Made by a program: the position numbers and the translations under genes. Below are positions 1 through 6,415 of a DNA stretch of 33,331 nt, piece by piece. The stretch is from Marinilabiliales bacterium (GTDB taxonomy: Bacteria; Bacteroidota; Bacteroidia; Bacteroidales; DTU049). A model generated the notes under the pieces. It was not told the DNA's origin, did not search any database, and was given only the letters and a program-made list of their open reading frames with translations. How positions within the stretch are numbered: position 1 is the first letter of the stretch; every line of letters begins with the position of its first letter. The stretch covers positions 1 through 33,331 of the forward strand of contig PKSX01000003.1 of assembly GCA_002869435.1 (NCBI GenBank), read 5' to 3'.

Positions 1-25
1 CCGCTTATTATAGCTATTTCCCTCA

Positions 26-871
26 TCACAATCCGAGTTTTTGCTGAATACTGTAAAAAGTTCTGTGCAGATCACTACTTTCCAACACCGGAATCTTCCC
101 TTCGCTGTACCAGGTGGCTATGCGCCGGTCGAAAGGAATTTTTGCAAGCAAATCAATACCCTCCTCCCGTAAATATTCTGAGACCGGATCTTCCCCGTCA
201 CCGGCTCTGTTTATAACTACTCCAAAAGGTTTTTTCATTCCCTTCACAACATCAACTGCAAGTTTCAAATCATTCAACCCAAACCAGGTCGGCTCGGTAA
301 CCAGTATGACATAATCGGCATAAGAAGTGGTGGTTACAAACGGACAAGATGTTCCCGGCGGCGCATCGAGGATTTCCACCCCCTGATTTTCGAGTTGCTT
401 TACTGCAGATTTTATGACCCGGACGCCACTATATACTCCAATATTGGTCAATCCTTCCACGATAATATTACCATTGTCACTTTGAAGAACTTTTACTTTT
501 CCAAGCTCTTTCTTAGTTTCAGAAATAGCATCGAATTTACATGAATACAGACATGCTCCACAATCGTGGCACAAATCTGATGAAACATTGATGTACTTCA
601 AATCACCAATAAACATAATGGCATTAAAAGCACAATATTCGTGGCATTTTCCGCAAAAAGTACAAGCTTCAGTATCAATTACCGGCAAATTCTGATAAAC
701 AGACTCTGCATTTTTCTCTATTCCCTTCAGAAATAAATCAGCATTGGGTTCTTCCACGTCGCAATCGGCAAAAGACACTTTCATTCCCTGCTCTTCAAAA
801 AAACTAAACAGATTTACAGAAAGAAAAGTCTTTCCTGTTCCACCTTTACCGCTTCCAACGACAATTCTCAT
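26..871 (-). CDS. MinD-type P-loop ATPase with inserted 2x[4Fe-4S] ferredoxin domain
   Basis: This 281-residue cytoplasmic protein belongs to the MinD/Mrp-like SIMIBI ATPases that carry a ferredoxin insert. The deviant Walker A motif KGGTGKT lies at residues 9-15. The family motif DVEEPN follows near residue 38, and the switch-like DAPPGTSCP motif lies near residue 170. Between them are two complete 4Fe-4S motifs, Cys70/73/76/80 and Cys101/104/107/111. Relatives are thought to load or move Fe-S or metal cofactors, and orange-protein loci of sulfate reducers encode two such ATPases. It is the last gene of a six-gene minus-strand cassette and starts one base after the DUF89 gene ends, so it is surely co-transcribed. 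Only one such ATPase is present here; a partner could lie outside the window. The family call is secure; the client cofactor is unknown. Confidence 0.9.
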   Translation of the reverse strand: MRIVVGSGKGGTGKTFLSVNLFSFFEEQGMKVSFADCDVEEPNADLFLKGIEKNAESVYQNLPVIDTEACTFCGKCHEYCAFNAIMFIGDLKYINVSSDLCHDCGACLYSCKFDAISETKKELGKVKVLQSDNGNIIVEGLTNIGVYSGVRVIKSAVKQLENQGVEILDAPPGTSCPFVTTTSYADYVILVTEPTWFGLNDLKLAVDVVKGMKKPFGVVINRAGDGEDPVSEYLREEGIDLLAKIPFDRRIATWYSEGKIPVLESSDLHRTFYSIQQKLGL

Positions 872-872
872 A

Positions 873-1712
873 TTAACCTACAGGATTATAGACAATAAAA
901 CTATTTTTAGGTGCATCAATATGATCTGCAATCACAACACATTTTACCATGAGTAGGAAGAACAAACGCGGATCTTTTTCATATATCAGTCCTTCAAAAT
1001 TACCCTGTCCTTTTGATATAATAAGGTCGGCCTCATCATAAACTTTTCTGAATTCACGGCTGCATTTATGCAGAATTGTTGACGGTGCATCAAAACCGTT
1101 TTCAATGATTTCAGCAACATCGTCCATACCGGTTACCCGTGCATCTTCGTATGTCACATCATTCAATACAGGACCGCTTTTCACTGCAAAAATCACTTTC
1201 TTCCCAAATTGCTCGATAAACAAACGGTCGAAAACAATTTCTCCGGCATTATCACCGAGATACAGAATTTTCTGAGCATTATTCAATGCGTTTCTGAGCA
1301 TTTCTGAATGATCAATAGCAAAGTCGGCTTTCAGCACCGTTTCTATGGTTGCGTTTACATCAAAATTAATATTGGCGCCGTAATCCATAATGTTTCCTGC
1401 TATAGCAAGCCTCAGAGCCAATATATACGGATCATCTGATGCCTTTACTTTCGGAGCCCACTCATCATAAAGAGCCAAAGCCTGTTCATTGCTTTCTCTT
1501 TTCTCATCAGTGTAAAGGTCATGAACACCAATAAATTCCTTAAGCCTTTGTGTCAGGTTTCTCTGAATTTCGGGCGTACTCATGGTGTCCATGTTTTCCA
1601 TTTGCTTTTCAAAATACTCGGCAAACATAATTTCCTGTCCCGGGTTTAATGGATATTTATGCATTAAACGGGTAAAGGATTTTTCAAAACATTGTAAGCA
1701 CCGATGATCCAT
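873..1712 (-). CDS. DUF89 family protein (ARMT1-like, damage-control phosphatase type)
   Basis: This 279-residue protein shows the DUF89 fold signatures. DNAGEIVFD lies in the middle, where Asp and Asn are known metal ligands of the family. SKGQGNFE follows near residue 235. The N-terminal Cys5-x-x-Cys8 pair and the modest length match the short archaeal/anaerobe DUF89 subgroup rather than the longer eukaryotic ARMT1 proteins. DUF89 enzymes are metal-dependent phosphatases, proposed to remove damaged phosphometabolites. Here the gene sits between a NifX-like gene and a MinD-type ATPase, which hints at a role tied to cofactor assembly; that is inference. It is separated by one base from the ATPase gene and by 91 bases from the NifX-like gene upstream. 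That 91-base gap holds a short repeat-like fragment. Confidence 0.85.
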   Translation of the reverse strand: MDHRCLQCFEKSFTRLMHKYPLNPGQEIMFAEYFEKQMENMDTMSTPEIQRNLTQRLKEFIGVHDLYTDEKRESNEQALALYDEWAPKVKASDDPYILALRLAIAGNIMDYGANINFDVNATIETVLKADFAIDHSEMLRNALNNAQKILYLGDNAGEIVFDRLFIEQFGKKVIFAVKSGPVLNDVTYEDARVTGMDDVAEIIENGFDAPSTILHKCSREFRKVYDEADLIISKGQGNFEGLIYEKDPRLFFLLMVKCVVIADHIDAPKNSFIVYNPVG

Positions 1713-1756
1713 AATATAATATGCTTTTTCAACTAAGTTTCCACTCCCTTCGTTTT

Positions 1757-1780
1757 TCCTTCAACAGGCTCAGGATGACA
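1757..1780. repeat. REP-like intergenic fragment
   Basis: The gap between the DUF89 and NifX-like genes contains CCTTCAACAGGCTCAGGATG (1758-1777) plus flanking bases. I recall near-identical strings (CCTTCGACAAGCTCAGGAT-type) as dispersed intergenic repeats in many bacterial genomes. Only one copy is visible here, so calling it a repeat rests on recall. It interrupts an otherwise tightly packed operon. Confidence 0.4.
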
Positions 1781-1803
1781 CTAAAGGTAATAGTTGATTT
1801 ACT

Positions 1804-2193
1804 TTAGTTGTGGTGATGATGCCCGTGATCATGATCTCCGCCATGTCCATGGCCGTCAGGATGATCACAACTGTTGTCGCCCTCTTGCAATTGACCACCG
1901 ATATAGTCTTTCACAAGTTGTTCAGGATCCATTTCTGCGGCACCGAGTATCACTTTCACATTATTCTGTGTGAAAATTTGCTGGGCCATGGTTCCCATAC
2001 CTCCGGCAATAATTTCGGTGGCACCCTGCTGGGCAATCCATACAGGAATAACACCCGGAGCGTGGGGTGGCCCCTGAATATTTTCTCTTTTGGTAATTAC
2101 GCCGTTTTCTTCGGTGAAAAATGCAAAGTATTCGCAATGCCCGAAATGGGCGCTTAATTTATTGTTCACAACTGGAACTGCAATCTTTCTCAT
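1804..2193 (-). CDS. NifX/NifB-type (dinitrogenase Fe-Mo cofactor family) protein with His-rich tail
   Basis: This 129-residue protein has the small alpha/beta fold of the NifX/NafY/MTH1175 family, which binds Fe-Mo cofactor precursors or related metal-sulfur clusters. The N-terminal strand MRKIAVPV, the SAHFGHCEYFAFF segment and GPPHAPGVIPVWI are typical of the family. The core ends near residue 100. An acidic, His-rich tail follows, with a cysteine and nine histidines in the last 20 residues, ending HHHH-N. The tail is absent from the second NifX-like protein of the cluster and suggests binding or storage of Ni, Zn, Cu or Co; that is inference. The gene lies nine bases after the small Gly/Lys-rich gene. 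No nitrogenase genes are in view, so a direct role in nitrogen fixation is not supported. Confidence 0.88.
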   Translation of the reverse strand: MRKIAVPVVNNKLSAHFGHCEYFAFFTEENGVITKRENIQGPPHAPGVIPVWIAQQGATEIIAGGMGTMAQQIFTQNNVKVILGAAEMDPEQLVKDYIGGQLQEGDNSCDHPDGHGHGGDHDHGHHHHN

Positions 2194-2202
2194 ATTCGAT
2201 TT

Positions 2203-2403
2203 TTAATTGTTCTTATCCTCTTTAGGCGGAAGACCAGCCTGCTTTCTCTTGCCCTGACCTTCTCCGCCACCCTCTTTTCTCTTTTTACCCAGGCCTTTGC
2301 CCAGTTTTTTCAATTGCTCTTCTTTGGGAGTTCTTTTGCATCCTCCCAGGCCTCGACCTTTTTTGCCGTCTCCATCCGGACCTGTTCCATCAAGCTTTGG
2401 CAT
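2203..2403 (-). CDS. Small Gly/Lys-rich DUF5320-like protein
   Basis: This 66-residue, very basic protein starts MPKLDGTGPDGDGKKGRGLGGC. The MPxxDGTGPxGxGxxxGRGxGxC pattern marks the small DUF5320-type proteins that regularly lie next to NifX-like and MinD-type ATPase genes in anaerobes. The remainder is low-complexity Lys/Gly/Glu with only one cysteine (residue 22), and no membrane segment is evident. Function is unknown; the length and composition suggest a flexible partner rather than an enzyme. It sits two bases after the upstream NifX-like gene and nine bases before the next, in the same operon. The clean ATG, tight spacing and family-like start support it as a real gene. Confidence 0.75.
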   Translation of the reverse strand: MPKLDGTGPDGDGKKGRGLGGCKRTPKEEQLKKLGKGLGKKRKEGGGEGQGKRKQAGLPPKEDKNN

Positions 2404-2405
2404 AA

Positions 2406-2720
2406 TTATTTTTTCAATTGGTTAATCAAATCTTCAATAGTGCGATCTCCCTGCATCATAATCATTTGAATTTGCAACTGTTCCAAAACAGGCTTCACTT
2501 TTCCTCCAAATTCTGCAGCTACTATTTTCTGTACACCTTCGTTTACAAGAAATTGTACTGCAACGGGACCGGCGCCTTCCTGGGCTTCAAATCCCGGGTT
2601 TTTGTGAAAGGAATACCCCTTGCTTTCATCATCATAAATACAAAAATACGGACAACGTCCGAAACGCTTGTCCATCAACGACTCTTTTGAGTCTCCGCTT
2701 GCTGATATTGCTGTTTTCAT
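2406..2720 (-). CDS. NifX/NifB-type (dinitrogenase Fe-Mo cofactor family) protein, short form
   Basis: This 104-residue protein of the NifX/MTH1175-like family is the paralogue of the 129-residue protein two genes downstream. It begins MKTAISASGDSKESLMDKRFGRCPYFCIYD, typical of the family's first strand-loop-strand. It keeps the GAGPVAVQFLVNEGVQ helix and ends without a His-rich tail. Family members bind metal-sulfur clusters non-covalently. The orange protein of Desulfovibrio, which carries a Mo-Cu-S cluster, belongs to this fold. The gene starts four bases after the DUF134 gene ends. The two dissimilar NifX-like proteins in one operon may form a heteromeric or relay pair; that is inference. 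Confidence 0.87.
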   Translation of the reverse strand: MKTAISASGDSKESLMDKRFGRCPYFCIYDDESKGYSFHKNPGFEAQEGAGPVAVQFLVNEGVQKIVAAEFGGKVKPVLEQLQIQMIMMQGDRTIEDLINQLKK

Positions 2721-2724
2721 AATC

Positions 2725-3243
2725 TTATTTTTTCTTCATTCTGGATTTACATTTTGGGCATTTTTCTTCTCTACAGGGGTGACCGGGAGTGTGCTTTTTA
2801 TGGTATCCACATGACACACAAATGCAATATGATTCTGCCGAAGATGAGTATTCTTCAATATAATCGGAAGAACACAGGGCACAATCCTTCTGCTTTTTGC
2901 GACCCGGTGAATTAAATACAGACCCGCAATCATGACATTTCCACCATTTTTCCTCGAATTTGAAATCTCCGCCTTGAATGAGTATGGCCCTTCCTTCAAC
3001 GAAAGCCTTTGCCACCTTACGGCGTGCAGATTCGTAAATCCTCGCAAAAGTAGCACGAGACACATGCATAAGTTCGCACGCCTCAGCATGATTAAGTAAG
3101 TCATAATCGCAAAGTCGAATGCTTTCGTACTCTTCCAGATTGAGTTCAATGGCTTCTTTGCCAGCTGAATCCGTTCCCGAAGGCAGAAATGCATCAAATG
3201 CCGGAGGGCTCAGCACTTTTCTATTTCTCTTGGGTCTTGGCAT
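2725..3243 (-). CDS. DUF134 helix-turn-helix protein with Cys-rich C-terminal zinc-ribbon region
   Basis: This 172-residue protein starts MPRPKRNRKV, the classic DUF134 start. A sigma-region-4-like helix-turn-helix covers residues about 45-85 (AEACELMHVSRATFARIYESA). The C-terminal third is Cys-rich, with pairs at 103/106 and 121/124 forming one ribbon, then Cys140/142/145 and 157/162/165 around GYHKKHTPGHPC. It is probably a DNA-binding regulator that senses metal or Fe-S state. A frame extension to a TTG at 3285 is rejected because the -7 box (3255-3262) lies downstream of that TTG. The chosen ATG gives a very short leader of about 5-6 nt. As first gene of the six-gene cassette, it probably regulates that cassette through the palindrome in its own promoter (inference). 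Confidence 0.88.
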   Translation of the reverse strand: MPRPKRNRKVLSPPAFDAFLPSGTDSAGKEAIELNLEEYESIRLCDYDLLNHAEACELMHVSRATFARIYESARRKVAKAFVEGRAILIQGGDFKFEEKWWKCHDCGSVFNSPGRKKQKDCALCSSDYIEEYSSSAESYCICVSCGYHKKHTPGHPCREEKCPKCKSRMKKK

Positions 3244-3254
3244 AATTAAGTATG

Positions 3255-3286
3255 CAAAGATAGTGAGAATATTCTCATAAAGCAAT
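3255..3286 (-). promoter_or_regulatory. Promoter of the DUF134-NifX-DUF89-MinD operon
   Basis: On the minus strand the -7 box TATCTTTG (3255-3262) matches the Bacteroidota consensus TAnnTTTG exactly. A -33 TTG (3283-3285) precedes it with a 20-base spacer. The expected transcript start is about 5-6 bases before the ATG at 3243, so the mRNA is almost leaderless. Confidence 0.7.
3264..3277. promoter_or_regulatory. Perfect 14-bp palindrome in promoter spacer, candidate operator
   Basis: TGAGAATATTCTCA reads the same on both strands and fills the spacer between the -33 and -7 elements of the minus-strand promoter, ending one base before the -7 box. A protein bound here would block RNA polymerase. 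The DUF134 protein encoded just downstream is the obvious candidate, by inference. Confidence 0.6.
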
Positions 3287-3321
3287 ATTAATTATAACTC
3301 ATCCCAATTAAATTATACAAA

Positions 3322-3348
3322 CAGGACAAATACCTAGTGTTCGTCCTG
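3322..3348. promoter_or_regulatory. 27-bp imperfect inverted repeat in divergent intergenic region
   Basis: The arms are CAGGAC (3322-3327) and GTCCTG (3343-3348). Inner complementarity is AATAC against GTGTT with one G:T pair, plus one mismatched position and a CTA centre. It lies about 60 bases upstream of the minus-strand -7 box and 40 bases upstream of the plus-strand -7 box, a position suited to an activator or repressor dimer. It could also be a weak hairpin, but no T-tract follows it. Confidence 0.45.
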
Positions 3349-3387
3349 AATATTATCATGTTTATCACTTAACTCGTAAATATATTG

Positions 3388-3395
3388 TATTTTTG
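3388..3395 (+). promoter_or_regulatory. Bacteroidota -7 promoter box for the 972-residue T9SS cargo
   Basis: TATTTTTG matches TAnnTTTG exactly, 21 bases before the ATG at 3417. It overlaps an in-frame TTG at 3393, which therefore cannot be the start. No convincing -33 TTTG is visible. Confidence 0.55.
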
Positions 3396-3416
3396 AGAAA
3401 TTCAAATTTGGTTTCC

Positions 3417-6335
3417 ATGAAAAAACTATTTTTTTTATTAATTCTCATCATTTTTGCAAGCTTTAGTTTCGCACAAATTATTTCATTCCCATACAGCAAT
3501 GATTTTGAAGGGGAAATTCAGGGGGCTACTGGTTGTGGTACAGCATACACCATGCAATCTCCCAACTGGACAAATATCTCTACTGATAACTTAGACTGGA
3601 TTGCTGATGTAGGAGGAACTTCTTCCAGTACTACAGGTCCGTCAATGGACTTAAACCCGGGTACTTCATCCGGAATATATTTGTACATAGAAAGTTCCTG
3701 TAGTGGAACAGGGTACCCAAGCAAAACAGCAATACTGGAGTCTGATTTTATAGATCTATCGGGTGCAAATAATATGCAATTTACATTTGGCTATCACATG
3801 TATGGAAGCACTCAAGGTTCTCTTGATGTTGAAATTAGTAATGACGGGGGTACTATCTGGACATCTCTTTGGTCTGTTTCCGGTCAAAACATTGACCAGT
3901 GGTTCAGAGACACTCTTTCACTTGGTGTCTATAGCGGGGACACTGTAAAACTAAGGTTTAGGGGTGTAACAGGAACCAACTTTTACTCAGACATGGCTAT
4001 TGATGATATTGGTTTATATGATTTGCTTCAAAATGACGCAGGAATATCTGCCTTTTTCAAGCCTGTAGTTCCATCATGTAATATATCTGACAGTGTTTTT
4101 GTAACACTTAATAACTATGGAACAGACACTATGGTATCGGCAATAATAGACTGGGAAGTAAACGGAATTAGTCAGGCAACCCATAATTGGGCAGGAGTGA
4201 TTGCTAACAATATGAATGAGCAGGTTTTTATTGGCACATATGCCGGACTCGGCACAAATGACACTATAAAGGCCTGGACATCAATGCCAAATGGTGTTGT
4301 GGAAGCGGGATCAGGAAGCGGGAACGATACCACCACTATTATCATTAAACCCGGCCTATCTGGAAATTATACTATTGGCTCAATGGGCAACTATTTATCA
4401 TTCAACGATGCCATATCAGACCTTAACATGTATGGTGTCTGTGGGCCGGTTGTGTTCTATGCTACTGACACATTATTCAATGAACAAATTACTTTGTCTG
4501 AAGTAATGAATATGGATGTAAATAACACTGTTACTTTCCGCTCATCTAATGGTGCAGCAATGACAAAACTCACTTATTCAGCAACAGGCTCAAGCGATAA
4601 CTGGGTGGTGAATTTTGATGGTGGAGATTTCTTTACATTTAAAGATCTTACAATAGAATCATCGGGCATTACATTTGGGCATGTTTTGGAATACAAAAAC
4701 AACGCCACCAATAACACCATCGATAGTTGTATTATTCAGGGAGTTAATAATGTTTCTACAACATCAACAAATATGGCTTTGGTATATTCCGCTTCAGATA
4801 TTGATTCCAACAATGTTTTCACCAACAGCACATTCAATTATGGAAGTTATGCTTTCTATTTCTATGGCATTGGGACTGCAAATCTTGAATCTGGCACCAA
4901 AATTACAAACAACGAGTTTAATAATTATTATTACTATGGGATAAGGCTTTATTATCATGAAGATGCCATTATTAGCCATAATGCTTTACAGGCAGGAACA
5001 ATGTATACTGGTTCCATATATAACATTGCTCTCTATTATTGCGATGGAATGCTTGATGTAAACAGCAACATTGTTAGTTCATCTAACTATGGGTATGGTC
5101 TATACTTTAGCAATTGTGATGCAACACCAACTAATAACGGCTATATTTATAATAACAGCGTATCGGTTGGCGACACAAATTCTACAAGCACTTCTTATGG
5201 CATATACACAAGCGGATGCAATAATCAAACATATCACTCCAACAGCGTGAATATTGAAAGCGATGGTACCAGTTCAAGGGCAGCTTATTTTACCGGCGGA
5301 TCAAACAAAGACATCTACAACAACAACTTTCACAATGACGGTCCGGGATATGCAATTTACCTTGTAAATGGTGTAAGCAACTCAGATTATAATAACCTAA
5401 GTGCTCCCAATGGTACGGTCGGATATTTTGGTTCAGACATTAACACTCTTACAGACTGGCAAATTTCAACTGGTTTTGATTATAATTCCTTGTCAACAAA
5501 CCCGCTGTTTACTGCTTTTGACACACTAAGAACCTGTAATGATACACTGGATGAAGCCGGAATAGCAAACATGATGGTAACAACAGATATTTCAGGTATT
5601 GCGAGAGGTAATACTCCGGATATTGGAGCATACGAATTCGATGGGTTAAACATGGATCTTGGCATGGACACGTCTTTGTGTAATAGTCAGACTTTATATC
5701 TTGGTGACCCCAATTCCCCGTCTACATGGACCTGGAGCACAGGAGGAAGTTCAAATGTTGAGCCTGTAACAGGATTGAACGAAGGAGTTGTTATTGCTAC
5801 CAGAACCAGTGCATGCGGTGTCGCCGTAGATACAATTATGATTTTTGCTATTCCAGATCCAATTGCTGCGTTTACTTCCTCAACATCATATTTGACTGGA
5901 ATATTTACAAATGCTTCAACAGATGCCGATATGTATCATTGGGATTTTGGTGACGGAGACACCTCTAATCTGGTAGATCCTGTACATGTATATCCTTCAA
6001 CAGGTTTATATTATGTAACACTATCTGCATATAGTCAATGTGGAGTTGACATAGTCTCAGATTCCATTTTGCTGGAAATCGCCTCAATTGAAGAAAACGA
6101 TAGCATGTTCTCAATGTATCCAAATCCGGCTAACGATGTTTTAATCATTGAAACCTCAGAGAATATGAATAATGCTGTTTTTACTCTAATGGATGCAAGC
6201 GGAAAAGAAATGCAACAACGTTTTATGAATGGCGTAAAGTTAGAACTTGATCTTTCTGCGATTGAAGCCGGAGTATATTTCATCAGAATTATTGATGGTG
6301 AAAACATAAGTACAAAAAAGCTAATTAAGAACTAG
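3417..6335 (+). CDS. Secreted T9SS cargo: MAM-like, beta-helix, PKD and type A sorting domain
   Basis: This is an exported protein of 972 residues. A signal peptide (residues 1-19, MKKLFFLLI...SFA) precedes Gln20. A MAM/jelly-roll-like module follows at about 90-205, with DLSGANNMQFTFGYHMYG and AIDDIGLYD. Next comes a CARDB-like beta domain (about 205-310) and then a long Asn/Tyr/Ser-rich right-handed beta-helix region (about 320-735) with repeated NN-turn rungs. An Ig-like segment leads to a PKD domain (FGDGDTSN...VYPSTGLYYVTL, about 830-890). The last 70 residues (SMYPNPANDVLII...GVYFIRIIDG...TKKLIKN) are a T9SS type A sorting domain. The beta-helix may bind or degrade polysaccharide, but I see no catalytic signature. 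The start was chosen by signal peptide and promoter position. The gene is monocistronic, ending at a strong terminator. Confidence 0.9.
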   Translation: MKKLFFLLILIIFASFSFAQIISFPYSNDFEGEIQGATGCGTAYTMQSPNWTNISTDNLDWIADVGGTSSSTTGPSMDLNPGTSSGIYLYIESSCSGTGYPSKTAILESDFIDLSGANNMQFTFGYHMYGSTQGSLDVEISNDGGTIWTSLWSVSGQNIDQWFRDTLSLGVYSGDTVKLRFRGVTGTNFYSDMAIDDIGLYDLLQNDAGISAFFKPVVPSCNISDSVFVTLNNYGTDTMVSAIIDWEVNGISQATHNWAGVIANNMNEQVFIGTYAGLGTNDTIKAWTSMPNGVVEAGSGSGNDTTTIIIKPGLSGNYTIGSMGNYLSFNDAISDLNMYGVCGPVVFYATDTLFNEQITLSEVMNMDVNNTVTFRSSNGAAMTKLTYSATGSSDNWVVNFDGGDFFTFKDLTIESSGITFGHVLEYKNNATNNTIDSCIIQGVNNVSTTSTNMALVYSASDIDSNNVFTNSTFNYGSYAFYFYGIGTANLESGTKITNNEFNNYYYYGIRLYYHEDAIISHNALQAGTMYTGSIYNIALYYCDGMLDVNSNIVSSSNYGYGLYFSNCDATPTNNGYIYNNSVSVGDTNSTSTSYGIYTSGCNNQTYHSNSVNIESDGTSSRAAYFTGGSNKDIYNNNFHNDGPGYAIYLVNGVSNSDYNNLSAPNGTVGYFGSDINTLTDWQISTGFDYNSLSTNPLFTAFDTLRTCNDTLDEAGIANMMVTTDISGIARGNTPDIGAYEFDGLNMDLGMDTSLCNSQTLYLGDPNSPSTWTWSTGGSSNVEPVTGLNEGVVIATRTSACGVAVDTIMIFAIPDPIAAFTSSTSYLTGIFTNASTDADMYHWDFGDGDTSNLVDPVHVYPSTGLYYVTLSAYSQCGVDIVSDSILLEIASIEENDSMFSMYPNPANDVLIIETSENMNNAVFTLMDASGKEMQQRFMNGVKLELDLSAIEAGVYFIRIIDGENISTKKLIKN

Positions 6336-6352
6336 TTTTATATCTCTCTCAG

Positions 6353-6380
6353 AAAACCCGTGTCTGATAACACGGGTTTT
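6353..6380 (+). terminator. Rho-independent terminator after the large T9SS cargo gene
   Basis: A 10-bp perfect stem, AAAACCCGTG (6353-6362) with CACGGGTTTT (6371-6380), encloses an 8-base loop and runs into TTTATTTTTG. It begins 18 bases after the stop codon. Confidence 0.9.
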
Positions 6381-6382
6381 TT

Positions 6383-6390
6383 TATTTTTG
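6383..6390 (+). promoter_or_regulatory. -7 promoter box for the glycosyltransferase pair, inside the terminator tail
   Basis: TATTTTTG (6383-6390) matches TAnnTTTG and starts three bases after the terminator stem, 26 bases before the GT9 ATG at 6416. The T-tail of the upstream terminator therefore doubles as a candidate promoter element. Confidence 0.45.
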
Positions 6391-6415
6391 TTCTGTAAAT
6401 CCGAAAAATCTGTCC

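Noticed and set aside
1810..2157. Plus-strand open frame opposite the His-tailed NifX-like gene, and many similar antisense frames over other genes
   Set aside because: They lie opposite genes with clear family motifs, show low-complexity or frame-shadow composition, and have no promoter.
26..3243. Cassette considered as part of a nitrogen-fixation (nif) cluster
   Set aside because: No nifH, nifD, nifK, nifE or nifN is present; NifX-fold proteins are widespread in anaerobes lacking nitrogenase.
3244..3285. Upstream TTG start adding 14 residues to the DUF134 protein
   Set aside because: The promoter -7 box is inside this stretch, and DUF134 proteins begin MPRP-KR as the ATG at 3243 gives.
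3393..3416. Upstream TTG start adding eight residues to the large T9SS cargo protein
   Set aside because: The TTG is part of the -7 box TATTTTTG, so it would lie upstream of the transcript start; the ATG at 3417 gives a clean signal peptide.
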